A DNA stretch of 64,000 nucleotides from a virus. The stretch spans positions 124,001 through 188,000 of IMG/VR virus record IMGVR_UViG_3300045125_000168. One strand, written 5' to 3'. Each line of letters begins with the position of its first letter. Positions within the stretch are counted from its first letter, which is position 1. Position numbers and translations under genes: made by a program. The notes beneath the pieces were generated by a model. The model was not told where the DNA came from. It did not search any database and was given only the letters and a program-made list of their open reading frames with translations. Of this stretch, positions 37,431-47,312 are shown one piece after another.

Positions 37431-37764
37431 CTACCTTTTGAAAGCGACTGCCAACCCTTCGCTCAAAAGCCAGTCGTTGACATTCATCTCCCCAAGCCAG
37501 ACCTCGGCCAGGAAACGACCAAACGAATCGGATTTTCGGTGCGAATCAGAATCTCTTTACCCGCCAAAAGTTCCGTCATGCGCTCTTTGGCCGAAGCGGC
37601 CCTAGCTCTCACGTCACCCTCTAAGGCGTGAAGCTCGGCAGTATTGACCCTCAAAAGTCTCAAGCGCCTGCGCGTAAAAGGTGAAAACCAACATCGATAG
37701 TCGCTTCGATCGTATCCCCGTCGATGACTTTTCCAACTTTAGCCTTGTAGACATAGGGGTCCAT
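37431..37764 (-). CDS. Staphylococcal-nuclease-like (thermonuclease) protein (frame-disrupted)
   Basis: AAGGAG eight bases before ATG. MDPYVYKAKVGKVIDGDTIE contains the V-x-D-G-D-T motif; ATIDVGF follows. After a shift at about 37680, RRRLRLLRVNTAEL, ARAAASAKERMTELL, LAGKEILIRTE and the C-terminus FLAEVWLGEMNVNDWLLSEG complete the fold. Catalytic Arg/Asp/Glu equivalents (R in LRLLRV, E in NTAEL, R in IRTE) are present. About 112 residues, short for SNase. A second indel lies near 37530. It is probably a DNA-degrading or repair nuclease. Confidence 0.8.
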
Positions 37765-37848
37765 CTTCGACTCCTTAAAAGCCCTTTGCGTTCCCTGAGA
37801 AATTTCAGGTATCGTGTGGGTTCTAAAAAATCTTGCGAGACAACTGCT

Positions 37849-38007
37849 ATGACTAGGCGACGTAAGCGGCAGACGCTTTTTTGTGCGACTTTGGACGAAG
37901 CCGAACGACTTCTCACTTCCGGTGATTCGATGGGATTTGAAGGGTACTACGTTGGAACTCAAATTATGCGTGGTGTGCTTTGGCATGTGATTGAGTTCCT
38001 TTCTTAG
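37849..38007 (+). CDS. Small plus-strand hypothetical protein
   Basis: A 52-residue frame: MTRRRKRQTLFCATLDEAER, LLTSGDSMGFEGYYVGTQIM, RGVLWHVIEFLS. It has plausible protein content, is divergent from the SNase gene, and overlaps no credible minus-strand gene. No strong ribosome-binding site is seen. Low confidence. Confidence 0.35.
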   Translation: MTRRRKRQTLFCATLDEAERLLTSGDSMGFEGYYVGTQIMRGVLWHVIEFLS

Positions 38008-38027
38008 TGTTCTTTCTTCGCTCCTTC

Positions 38028-40156
38028 TTAATTTTTTCTTTTGATTTTATCCAAAACATCTTGGAGAGAGATGGGCTCGTCAAGCCATGCTTTTTCTTCA
38101 GGTGTGACTTGTTTTCCTTCAAGACTTTTTGGAAATCTCAAATTTCTTCCAGATAATGCTGATGATGTTCGAGTCCCACTCGTTCTCTTGAGCCTTGAGC
38201 CAATAGACGTTGACCATGTTTTTTTGACCGATCCTGTGCGCACGGTCCTCTGCTTATCGGATATCGCTCGGGGTCCAAGGCAGATCATTGAAAACCACTT
38301 TGTCGGCTCGTGTCAGGGTGGCACCGACCGCAAGGCTTTGTCTCGTCGAAACAAACACGCGACCTTCACCCTCTTGAAATCGCTGCTTGACGCTTTCACG
38401 GGCGTCATCGCGCATTTGACCGTGATGTAGCAGCGCGTCATCACCCAGGGCATTTTTGATGTCGATAGCCGCATCCACTGAGTCTGTAAATACCAGGATT
38501 GCCGAGTCTGATGTTTCGATGATCTCTTTCACGAAATCGACTGTCGAAGGGGCCTTGGCTCGTGCGACGTTGGCTTTAAGCCGACTCAGGTCACCAATCG
38601 TGGTGCCCTCTTCAATATCGGGACAATTTGGGACTTCGATATCGATGATGCTTCGCATTTTCTCGGGTAGATCTTTCAAAACCTCTTCTTTGGTTTTTGT
38701 CAGATAGAAATCCTGCATCACACTCCAGGTCAGGCCAATCGTCGCATTTTTAAGTTGTTCTTTAGAGCTAAAGGTTCCAGGACGGATAAGCTCAATTTGG
38801 GTGAAAAGCTCGGATTTTTTATTTTTGATGGCCATTACCGCTCAAGAGAATTTTGTGGGCGAAGAGTTTTTTGACTGAGTAAATCGCACGAGTAATCTGA
38901 GCTTTTTCGTTTTTAATGTAGTGGCTTTCATCGATAATCAACGTGTCGAAACCAGACTTGGCAATCGCAGGCAGGAATTTTTCAAACGAAGCAAAATTAA
39001 CCGTGGCCAGATTGTACCCTGATAGATCAGGCATCCCTTCCTTGCGCAGACGGTCGGGACGCAACTCGACACCTTTGAAGTAACCTGGAAAAAAGCGGTG
39101 AGCCTCTTGAACCCAAGTGCGACGGACCACCTTGGGACACACCACCAGGACGCGCTTACTGTGAGCGGCAACCCAACTCAGAGAGATAAGAGTTTTACCG
39201 AGACCCATCTCAGCACCGATTAAAGCACGGCCTTCGTTTCTTATCTAAAAACCGCACGAACTCGTTTTGGAGAAAGGGAACAGCGTGAATTGATCGGCCA
39301 GTTTTTCCACGACTGCGGGAACAGGTTTTTGTTCTGCTGCAAGAGCTTGGGTCTCTCTTGCTTCGTGTGCAGCAAGATCTTCAACGGCGAACACCCACGA
39401 GGGGACAATCTTGCGGGCTTTTTCAACGGCCTCTTTTGCGACGGCAAGACTGGTCGTCTCACGACTCCAATCCTCGGTGTTGACGAGGAAAATACCGGAG
39501 AGTTGGCCTGACTTGTTGCTAAAAAGTTGGTTGAGTTCTTGGTTGAAACTCCAACGAAAAACAAACGCCTTTTTCTCGGGCATATAGCGCGAACAAAAAA
39601 GGTTACGTCCTCGTTTCTGGTCGAGGAGACTCCAAAGCATATTCAGGCGACATCTCGCGGCTCGCTGGAGAAGTCGCAGGGGCAGGCGCGACCACAGGCA
39701 ACTCACCCACCACTTCGATCTCCAAGTCCGACATTTTAGAGCGGAAGCTTTCTAGGTCAAACGAGGGAATTTCATCACGGTAAACGATGCAACAGCCTAG
39801 CTCAGGCTTGTAGTGCATCCCGAACTCTCTTTGCGTTGCTTTAAACTCGTTAAAATGTTCTGTGCGACCGATCAGACGAAAAGCCACATAGTCTGAATCA
39901 GTGACGATCTCCAATCTTGTATCATGTATCAGGGCAAATTCAGTGACAACCTCGAAGGCTTCGCCAAAACGCGAGGAGAGTTGACGACGGTATTTTTTTA
40001 AGACGTCTGCCATATAGTTTGGATTATTGCGCACGGACAACCAACGATCTTTGTCTATACGATTGAAGCCCGCATCGTTGCGCTCTTTGACATTATCGAT
40101 AGAGTAGAGGTAGTCGCCCATTTGTGTGTAAGAATGTTGATTTTCTCATGCATCAT
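38028..40156 (-). CDS. SNF2-family helicase / ATPase (frame-disrupted)
   Basis: At least four indels split a protein of about 700 residues. GGGAGGGG precedes ATG at 40156. The N-terminal 300 residues are family-specific (IDNVKERNDAGFNRIDKDRW, TEHFNEFKATQREFGMHYKP). Then LIGAEMGLGKTLISL (Walker A), VLVVCPKVVRRTW (Ia), TLIIDESHYIKN (DExH), ILLSGNG (III, S-G-N/T), AILVFTDSVDAA, ALLHHGQMRDDARESVKQRF, VFVSTRQSLAVGATLTRADK and AEDRAHRIGQ (motif VI) follow. The layout is closest to SMARCAL1-type annealing helicases. A role in phage DNA replication fork repair or recombination is likely. Confidence 0.9.
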
Positions 40157-40173
40157 AGAGCCCCTCCCGATAC

Positions 40174-41300
40174 TTAGTTATCGGAAATAAAAGCCTTTAA
40201 TTTATTTTTTAATTGTAAAACACTAATTTCACTGGTTTTATTTTTTAAGACCTTTAAAAAGCGGTCGTAATGGCTTCCGCAAGTCCCCGCTTGCGAGCAG
40301 GCTTTTCGCACTGCGAACAGGTTTGGCCCTTGTTTTTGAAAAAAAGTCGATCATCGAGAGGCTGATTTTTCTTATGACGAGCATAGTGCTTAGGGCACAT
40401 ACTCAGACATCGAGCTTCGAGATCGCACTCGGGGACGGAGCATTTTTTTCCGACATTTTTCCAGTTGGGATTATCTTTTCTGTCAAGGTAAGCCTCACCG
40501 GATTCGACAAGTCGAGTGTGGGTGCAGCACACACAGACCTTTTAGTCGCGCAGGACGTTCGCACACGAGGCAGGTCCGACCTTTGTTCTGGCTTTTTATA
40601 ATCAGCCGCTCCCCTTGCAGGGTGATGGTGCCGCGTTTGAGAGATCGCGCATGAAGGCGCACATGCTATTGCACACGGCTTTTGTGCAACCTTGGGCCTT
40701 GCAGGAGTGCCCTCAGGGTACTTCACAACCTTCATTTTGCGCAGCGGATTGCCGTAAAAATCGATGATGCCGTGGCGGAATCGGGTGTAGCAGGGTGTGC
40801 GGCAAAACCCAAGAATATAGGCTGGGCTTCCCACTCGCCCGCAGGCCGCACAGGCCCAGTCGCGGTTGTACTGACGGTTTTTTCTCTCATACTCGGGGTT
40901 CGGCTCACCTTTAGTGTTCAGGTGCCCTGCCGCATATTTTTGCGCATGTTTCGCGCAAAAACTCCATTTTCGCGGTCTTGTTTCGCAGCCTGGAACTTTG
41001 CAGGTTTCCCCATGATCCCGTAGCGGGCTCGTTTCAGCGGGCGCAGGCTTTGGCCTTCAAGATCGATCGCCCCACGACGATACTGGCGGTAGTGCTTACC
41101 ACACAGGCCGTGTTTTAAGCCCTCGTCCTCGATGCACCCTTGAACCTTGCACTGGTCGTAGTGCGTCTTAGCGCGGCAAAGGTCGGTGACCGTATTCGTG
41201 GACGGGTCGAGCCAGCCTTTTTAGTCCACCGATAATGACGGTCGCAGTAACCGAGGCTCACTGCTTTAAGGTCACAGGAATCTAACGCACACGTTGGCAC
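40174..41300 (-). CDS. Protein with eight tandem zinc-knuckle modules (frame-disrupted)
   Basis: GGGAG nine bases before a GTG start. Repaired frames give about 375 residues with repeated C-x(2-4)-C-x(7-10)-C-x2-H-Y modules: CALDSCDLKAVSLGYCDRHY, CKVQGCIEDEGLKHGLCGKH, CKVPGCETRPRKWSFCAKHA, CAACGRVGSPAYILGFC, CKAQGCTKAVC, CLVCERPARLKGLC, CSVPECDLEARCLSMCPKHY and CSQCEKPARKRGLCGSHY. Single such modules occur at the N-terminus of HNH homing endonucleases. Here no nuclease domain is seen. Linkers are about 25 residues with DLEG/YGNP-like turns. It may be a nucleic-acid-binding array. At least four indels. Confidence 0.65.
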
Positions 41301-41392
41301 TCAGGGGCTCTCCCATTTGCGAAAGCCCCAAGATGCCTGTAGTCGCCAAATTTGTCAAAGGTATTAGTGAGTTCGGAGCCTAGCTAGGGTAA

Positions 41393-41655
41393 TCAAACGT
41401 CATACTCGTCAAAGTTTCCATATTTGAGATACCAATCGATCATTTTTTTGCTTCATTTATATCGTGGGCGATTGGCTGTCCCTGATTTAGTATCTCTCCA
41501 AGGTACTTACCAATTTTTTGGTCATAAATTATATAATTTTCATAGTCATCATCTTCTGCAAGATCAATATCAAAGCCTTTGTACACCCTTGCTGTACTTG
41601 AGGTAACCATTTTCGGCTGATATTTCTTTTTGACTCGCTGCAAAAACATGTTCAA
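41393..41655 (-). CDS. Small leader-tagged protein (C-terminal frameshift)
   Basis: It starts MNMFLQRVKKKYQPKMVTSS, a good leader match. ARVYKGFDIDLAEDDDYENY and YDQKIGKYLGEILNQGQPIA follow, then one change in an A7 run near 41442 extends it through MIDWYLKYGNFDEYDV to 41393. About 87 residues; the fold looks alpha/beta. No family recognised. I infer a head-packaged protein. Confidence 0.6.
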
Positions 41656-41697
41656 TTCCCTTTGTTTAAATTTTCAGATTAAAAAAATCTTTGATTC

Positions 41698-42996
41698 TCA
41701 AATCAACTCACGCAGGAGCTTCACAATCTCCGTGTCCTTGGCTTTGACCGTGCCTTCAAAAGGTCCACTTCCGCTCGCACAAAGTCGGCCACCGCCTCAC
41801 CCCTCAGACATCAACGTCAAGACAATCAGCACGACGAGAGGGCGAGCCGTGTCGTACTCCAGGTGGGAAAAAGACTCTTCGTTTGGTAGCTGCGGGTCTT
41901 TCCAACGGCTGAACCAGTTGAGCAACGCTTGGCCGCGTTCTCGGACTAATTTATGAAAGTTTTTATTTTGAGAAGTCCATAAAGTGGTCCAGGGTTGTGT
42001 TGGTGAAAGCTGCTCCCACAGACACTTTCGCAAAAGTTTTAATTTCACATCTGCAAGCGAGTCTTTCACCTCCTGCAAGCGGTAAGGCTCGCTATGCGCA
42101 AGACGGTCCTCGTGGGCAATCTCCCCCTGATCGATATGCACTCTTTTTCTGGACATTGATTCTTTGGACCCACATCAAGGGGATTTCTTCGATATCGTCT
42201 TCTTCAGGGTTCCAGACTAGAGCACTGTCTTTTTCCTGGAGGTGCTCTACAAGCGCGACGTCGGAGGCTTTTGCCACACGGTCGGGCTTGACGACGAAGC
42301 CAAGATCCTGGTGCAAGGCGGTCCAAATGCAACCGATCAAGACGGTCTCGTTCAAGATCAAGTCGTGCTTCCTGAATTTTGTGGTAAAGAGCCGATATTT
42401 GATCTTCAGTCAGCCGTTTGAGCTTACTGTGCAAGGTGCGTTGGTCGGATGACCAGTTGAGAAAATCCGTTCGTGCTGCGGTCGCAACGGCTTTCGTGTT
42501 GGTAAAAAAGACGCTCGTAAAAACCGTCTTCGACCCAATCACTCAAATTAGAATTGGCAGGGTGGTTTTCGGGCAGAGTGGGCAGGCGCGGGCTTTGCCA
42601 CGACTCGACAGGCTCTAGCTCTTGCTTGGTGTAGAGCTTCTCAATCCACCACATTGGTATATAATAGTTGCCATGCTTGGCCCAGAAAAGGACGTTGCCG
42701 CCTTTGGGAAGCTCTTTGATGACTCCCAAAAAAGTCTTCCCTAGCTTGGTGCCCTGGCCCCATCGGACCAAAGCCCACTGGTTGGGTTCGACCTTAGATC
42801 TTAGAAGGCCGCTTCTTTTGAGTCGCTTTTCTTCCAAACTCTGAGCCACGACATCAGAAATATCCCTAAGGCTACTTAGGTTTTGCGCCTTCGGTATAAC
42901 GTCTTGTTTTATGTTCTCTGGAATGAACTTATAGATCAGATCTAAGTCCAACGTCCTCAAATTCACTTTGATGTCATGCTCAGATAGACGAGGCAT
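41698..42996 (-). CDS. Hypothetical protein (frame-disrupted)
   Basis: Four frames join into about 430 residues. The N-terminal part has MPRLSEHDIKVNLRTLDLDL and VEPNQWALVRWGQGTKLGKT, then GGNVLFWAKHGNYYIPMWWI, an SH3-like look. Further on: RLTEDQISALYHKIQEARLD, DLGFVVKPDRVAKASDVALV, RLQEVKDSLADVKLKLLRKC and ERGQALLNWFSRWKDPQLPN. No catalytic motif is recognised. Indels near 42490, 42300, 42130 and 41770. Confidence 0.5.
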
Positions 42997-43000
42997 AGGG

Positions 43001-43929
43001 TTAGCCTTTGCTTAATTTGTCTAAGAAACTTTGAGCGACGATCCGGTGCCAAGCAGGATAGTTTTGACCATCGACGTCGAGGGAGGTTTTCTTAAAACCG
43101 AGATCTCTAGGAACGATATTGTAAAGACGTTCTAGCTTACTTTTCGATCTAGTTGCTTTTTCTTGATGGTTTCATCCCACATATAGACGTCATGAACCCC
43201 AGCCTTCCTCGCCATGCGGATGACAGTGGCGAGGAGCTTTTTTATCCCATTCAACAAAATGCTTGTAAAAGAACCGCTCTAGTTCTGTCTTGTCTGCGCC
43301 GGAGAGATTCTCTAGGATTTTTACACCAACGGGTTTACTACGGGTGTCCTCCGCGTAGTGTTCGTTGGTTTTAAGAGTCGCGCCCCAGATGTCGCTTTGA
43401 AGCTCCTCGATAATCCATTTGTCGTCAAACTTATAAACCCTCGCCCAAGCAATGGTTTGTGAATGGTTGGGGTGGAGCCGATCGTTGAGGATCTGTTGGG
43501 AAGTAAAGACTAAAGAACCGTTGGGCAACAGGATTGTCGTCTATGGCTTTTACAAGTTCGGGTCCGATATTGAGTTGGATCGCGACTTGTCGATGCGCAT
43601 GATCTCCTAGTTCCGTTTGGATTTGCCAGCCAGAGTTGTACGGTGCTTCTGACAACCAATAGCTCGCGTCCTCTTCAGTTACATTTTGAGCTATTTTTTC
43701 TTTTAGCTGTTTGATGGTAATTCGGTCTTTACCAGAAAAAGAGGTTTGATCTGTTGCTCTAGTGCAGGGTAAGCCTTCTTGACATCTGCCCAAAAGATGG
43801 TTGCATCATCCTCAAGATTTTCAAGGGTTTTCCCTTTTTTTCATCTAACAATAATTTTTTTGTCATAGGGCTAAGAGGTTTTTTAACCTCCGTCACCTTC
43901 GGATCAGCGACAACTGTGAAATAAAACAT
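43001..43929 (-). CDS. Polyvalent-protein-type phage protein (frame-disrupted)
   Basis: It starts MFYFTVVADPKVTEVKKPLS about ten bases after the stop of the giant HEAT-like gene. Middle: EEDASYWLSEAPYNSGWQIQ and AVAQRFF-type text; then DDKWIIEELQSDIWG, HFVEWDKK, and MARKAGVHDVYMWDETIKKK, with SLDVDGQNYPAWHRIVAQSF near the end. The W-x-x-E-E-x-Q-S-D...A-x-x-x-G-V-x-x-V-x-x-x-D pattern is typical of LPD-type domains in phage polyvalent proteins. About 300 residues; at least three indels. Function unknown; such proteins are often injected with DNA. Confidence 0.55.
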
Positions 43930-43939
43930 GCGCCACCTC

Positions 43940-46900
43940 TTAGCGAGCAAGTTGAACTAGAAGACGAAATAACTCTTCTTTTGCGTGATGTTGAACTTTG
44001 GCGTTCTGAATCGGGTTTGGAATGTTACGCGAGTGTTGCGGCAATCGGTATTTGAATCGCGTATTTTGTTGCTCGTTCTTATGCTCATCCGTCAACTTTT
44101 GCTCCGACACCAAATGCTTGATGTGTTCTTTGACCGTATCGTTTCCTACGATATATGTCTTGTCGATAACAGCCTGGGAGATTGCATTTTGATGGTGACT
44201 GTTGGTGATGGCATCCGCAAGCATAATCGCCCTGTCTTCAGTCACATAATCAGCGGAGATAAAAGGAAGGACCGAGCCTCGCCTTTCAGAGCTTACTTTT
44301 TCAAAAACTTTTGGTGCCTCATCGGGAGCAATCTTCAACAGATCAAAAATGATGAGTCAGGTCTAGTTTTTCTGCGTGAGACAACGCGACCGCAGCTTCC
44401 TCTTTGCTTGGCTTGAAATCTTTCAGCGAGAGATTGTTGACAATACCAGGATTGTTGAACATCTTTAGCCGTTGATCGGCACCGAGAAAAGGACCAACGA
44501 TACTGGTGATGGTTTCAAAATCGTTGTAGAATCGCGATTTCGTCCAATCCTTGCGCGTGTAAAGATCGGCGAGAAATGCGCCATTTTCTGGATCTTCCGC
44601 CAGTTTTCGGAAAGAAATCTCTATGATCTCGGTGTCGGTCGAAGTCTCGGCAATCTTGCGGATCTCAGGATACGCGAGGTTACCAGACTGTTGAATAAGA
44701 AAGCGTAGAGTGTATCGATTGTACCCGCTTTTCTTCAAAGCCTGTGCCGCTGTCTCAGGCGCAATGGAAAAATCATCGGCTTCAACCGAACGTTCATAAA
44801 ATTATTGAAAAATTCTGGGCTTCTACAATTTTATTCTCTATCGTCCTGTTGTCATGTGATCTTTCAGAAGACTGTAAAGACGCGGATGCCTCTGCCGACC
44901 CGGATGGTGCAGGTGGCGTAATAAAAGTGTCAATTAAGAACCGATGGTTTGCCTTATCCTTTACAAGTGTTTCGTAGGCTTTATGAACCAAGTTTGTCGC
45001 TTATTCCTTTTGCCGCGATATCTTTTAAAAACTCTGGGTCTTGGATTTTTGGTATAATTTTCTCGGCAATTTGTTCTTCGCCCCAGTCTTTTGCCTCCAG
45101 GACATAGTTTTCAAGATGTCTTGATTCTTAATTCGCGAGGCGAGATTGGACACCACTTTTTCGTCTTTGGCTTTGAGGAACGCTTGTTCTAACGTCTTCA
45201 TATCGTCTTTAAAGGCGGGGAGCGCATCAGCACCGATGTTTGGATCATTGAAGAGAACAGATTTCAAAACCTTGAGGTCTTTAACATAGGGAAGTGCCGC
45301 TTTGCGCACGTCAGGGTCTACACTTTTGAGAGTCAATTCCGCATATTGTTCAGGACTCAGAGACGCTATCTTATGAAAGGCTTTCAAACCTAAATTGCTG
45401 TTTTCGAGCGCGATCTTATAAAGGTTTTCTGGCTTCTTGATATTTTTCAAGCATTTTGTGATTGATGTGTTTGATGCCAGAATTTTCGATCAGGAAATCC
45501 TCGTCTTTGATATGTTTGAGAATTTCATCTCGAAATTCTTCCTTTGTCTTATAGTATTTCATCAAGAGTTTTTGATCGTCGGCGATTTTGTCGATCAAAA
45601 GATCTCTTCTATCTAACTTATATTTCTTATCTCCTCCGATTTTGCCGTCTAATATCTTCACCACGGTCTTCTTGTCGAGCTTCCTAAGACCGTAGCTATG
45701 TGTGTCGTCGTCATCGAAATCATTGACGAGATACTCGGCAATTTTCTCTGGATTCTTGCGGAGCTTCAGATCAAGATATGACGAACACCCTTATTTCTTT
45801 CTTTCATCAAGAGCTTGAGAAGGATGTCGGGGTCCTCAATGTTCTTTATAATTTTTTCGCGTGGACCACTCTTCTTCTCTTTCTTGAGGAGACTTTCTAA
45901 ATAGGCGATATCCTCAATCACGGAGAGCGCCTGATAGTCTGCGGTTTTCTCATAGTATTTCTTAATGAAATCCTGGTTTTTAGCAAGTTTCGCGAGCCAG
46001 TCTTTGCTTAATTTCCCACCCTTAAGGGCCTCTTCCATCACGTATTTTTTATCTTCAATATGGTCGAGTGTTAGGTTGAAGTTAGCGCCATTGCTCGTCC
46101 TTAATCTAGCCCTCTGCTCTTTTTTCCAAGCATCGTCATCAATATACGCCCAAAGCTCGGGTTCAGTCTTGGCGATGTCTTTGATTTTTGATTTGTCTTC
46201 CAGGCGCGGCAGAACGATTTCCGGTGCCTCAACGACAAATTTTTTGAGAAAGGTTTTGATCTTTGGAGATACTGAGTGCGAGCAAAAATAAGTCGTCTTC
46301 GCGAGAATGATACCTGCGTTCTTTCAAGTTTTGGTCGCAGCTTTTTTCACCAGCTTCCGTCCCTCGCAGCTTATACAATGCGATTGCTCCTAGCGTCCTC
46401 TGTATGCATACCATCAACTTGCAGAATTTTTTCTAAAACCTTTTTATCTTGAGATTTGAGAGCAAGAGCGGTAGCTAGTCTGCGAAATTGATCTTTACTG
46501 TAAGCCATGCCAATTTTCCGGATCAGCTTCTGATCGGTCACACCTTCTAACAGATCAGAATGATAATCATGATCCAAAGATGGGTGTTCAAATCAAATCG
46601 ACGAGCGTATTTTTCGTTTTCGATCTTTTTCAACGCCTCTTCGGTCTGAATTTTACCAAAATTTTTGACGATAAAATTTTGATCTTTCAAGAGCTTACTA
46701 AGTTCTGAGGCCGGAAAATTTGACATATCCCACGGTCGGGCTAAGAAAAGCTCTTGGGCATCTTTTCGAGGAGTTAGTTTCCTTGCGGCTAGGCGCTTAA
46801 CCGATTCGTAACTTTTGAAAGAATTAGTTTTTCAAAAAGGCGACGTCCTGGACCTTTTCTAACGCGGCTAATTTGTCGTGTACTTTCTTGGATTTTAGAA

Positions 46901-47210
46901 CGGCTTCCTGATGGGCCTTTTCAACTTCTGGGGAATTTTTCTTTGGCGCATTCTTTTTGCTTTTTCTGACGTGAATCGCTGTCGTCTTCGTCGGTGTCCC
47001 CCTCGTCATCCTGCTTTTCAAATGTTTTGATGCTCTTATGTTTCTCAAAGTTTTATTTTTCTGGACAATCATTGCAGGTCGTCGATAGACTTGATTTGCT
47101 TTTCAACGTGGATTCCTCTTCCCAGGTTCATAAAAGTGCCAAGAGTTACCCCAACCCAAGACCGCATATCGTTCTGCCACTTTTTCCAAAAGTTGAGTCA
47201 AGGAAGCCAT
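43940..47210 (-). CDS. Giant leader-tagged HEAT-like repeat protein (heavily frame-disrupted)
   Basis: The ATG at 47210 begins MASLTQLLEKVAERYAVLG, matching the shared leader. About ten further frames, all minus strand and without gaps, continue to 43940 (about 1,080 residues). They share a repeating helical pattern: DPDVRKAALPYVKDLKVLKS, DEKVVSNLASRIKNQDILKT, EKIIKNIEDPDILLKLLMKE, TDTEIIEISFRKLAEDPENG. The D-x-x-x-L-x-x-L...R...A spacing is that of HEAT or armadillo repeats. It could be a large injected effector or scaffold. The alternative is two or three adjacent repeat genes. Confidence 0.55.
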
Positions 47211-47263
47211 ATTTGCAGCCCTCAGAAATATGAGTAGGGAGTTTGGAAAAATAATCTTAGAGC

Positions 47264-47294
47264 AAAAAAAGCCGAAGGGTCAAACCCTTCGGCT
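47264..47294 (-). terminator. Intrinsic terminator of the large acidic protein gene
   Basis: On the minus strand GCCGAAGGG pairs with CCCTTCGGC (loop TTTGA) followed by TTTTTTT, 19 bases past the stop at 47313. Confidence 0.9.
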
Positions 47295-47312
47295 TCCTCC
47301 AGGAGAACCTAA

